The notes under the pieces are model-generated. The model worked only from the letters and a program-made list of their open reading frames with translations, made no database searches and had not been told where the DNA came from. Positions 63,848 through 64,000 of a stretch of 64,000 nt of DNA are shown piece by piece; the first letter of the stretch is position 1, and each line of letters opens with the position of its first letter. The stretch is from CAVPCZ01 sp963779225 (GTDB lineage: Bacteria; Bacteroidota; Ignavibacteria; UBA10030; UBA6906): the NCBI GenBank assembly GCA_963779225.1, contig CAVZWW010000003.1, forward strand, positions 1,488,001 to 1,552,000, in the 5' to 3' direction. Made by a program: the position numbers and the translations under genes.

Positions 63848-64000
63848 CTACCCGGCGAGTGCTTCAGCCGCCATCGCGGCAACGCATGCGGGAGGGACGT
63901 TGGGCAGGAGTGCCTCGTGACTCGGACTGATGATCACATGCGGCCCGAGCAATCCCCGTACCCGGCGTACCTCCTCCCTGATGTCGTCCTCCGATCCGTG
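63848..64000 (-). CDS. UroD-family protein, C-terminal end only (cut by window edge)
   Basis: The minus strand is open from the window edge to a TAG at 63848-63850. The 50 residues end '...GLLGPHVIISPSHEAL' and 'LPNVPPACVAAMAAEALAG', which matches the C-terminal strand and helix of UroD-superfamily proteins ('ISPSHEALLPNVPPENV' is their usual form). It would be the third such gene here, on the opposite strand to the other two. Too short for further assignment; its start lies outside the window. Confidence 0.65.
   Translation of the reverse strand, partial: HGSEDDIREEVRRVRGLLGPHVIISPSHEALLPNVPPACVAAMAAEALAG

Overview
The window looks like chromosomal DNA from a GC-rich (roughly 57-60 percent by eye) member of the Bacteroidota/Ignavibacteriota (FCB) side of the tree. 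The main reason is that two secreted proteins end in type IX secretion sorting tails of the 'NYPNPFNPxT' kind, next to a PorV/PorQ-family barrel and a TonB-dependent receptor with a carboxypeptidase-like N-terminal domain. No tRNA, rRNA, CRISPR array or insertion sequence was recognised.

Layout. 0-10.4 kb: housekeeping-type and accessory genes. These are the end of a formate-dehydrogenase cytochrome b subunit with a zinc-ribbon tail, a GxGYxYP glycosidase-like protein on the minus strand, a penicillin-acylase-family Ntn hydrolase with a small membrane protein, a TFIIB-type zinc-ribbon protein, and an SbcD/SbcC-like (YhaO/YhaN-like) nuclease-ATPase pair. 10.4-18 kb: a GH3 glycosidase, a large PIG-L deacetylase-family protein and a sodium:solute symporter. 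The first two are broken by at least eight small frameshifts, mostly at G or C runs. 18-26 kb: a DUF2911 protein on the minus strand, an SPFH-like coiled-coil membrane protein, and a 1867-residue fusion that joins aminotransferase-fold sequence to a divergent phosphoenolpyruvate-carboxylase-like module. 26-28.3 kb: galT and a lipoprotein galM. 28.7-63.6 kb: an almost uninterrupted plus-strand run of secreted and periplasmic sugar-acting genes. It holds a LamG/T9SS protein, two lipoproteins, a TonB receptor, a secreted partner, a PorV-like barrel, four (alpha/alpha)6-type glycosidases, a barrel plus FGE-fold protein, a DUF2961 (GH172) protein, an F5/8-like/T9SS protein, a LacI regulator, ribokinase, two MtaA-like UroD-family proteins, a GH31 alpha-xylosidase-like enzyme and RbsD. 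The window ends in a third UroD-family gene on the minus strand.

How it fits together. Two near-identical perfect palindromes centred on TTAGCGCTAA lie upstream of galT-galM and of the 35-kb locus. They are typical LacI-family operators, and the only LacI-family gene in the window sits inside that locus. This suggests one regulon that binds, imports, cleaves and phosphorylates a complex glycan. Enzyme types (GH31 alpha-xylosidase-like, GH172, several GH63/MGH1-like or debranching-like enzymes, ribokinase, ribose pyranase) point to a branched, perhaps furanose- or xylose-containing and perhaps methylated substrate, but the substrate is inference.

The strongest candidate for something undescribed is the 1867-residue aminotransferase/PEPC-like fusion at 20175-25778. 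Its PEPC-like half keeps the overall motif order of PEP carboxylase but has lost the catalytic glycine-rich Arg loop.
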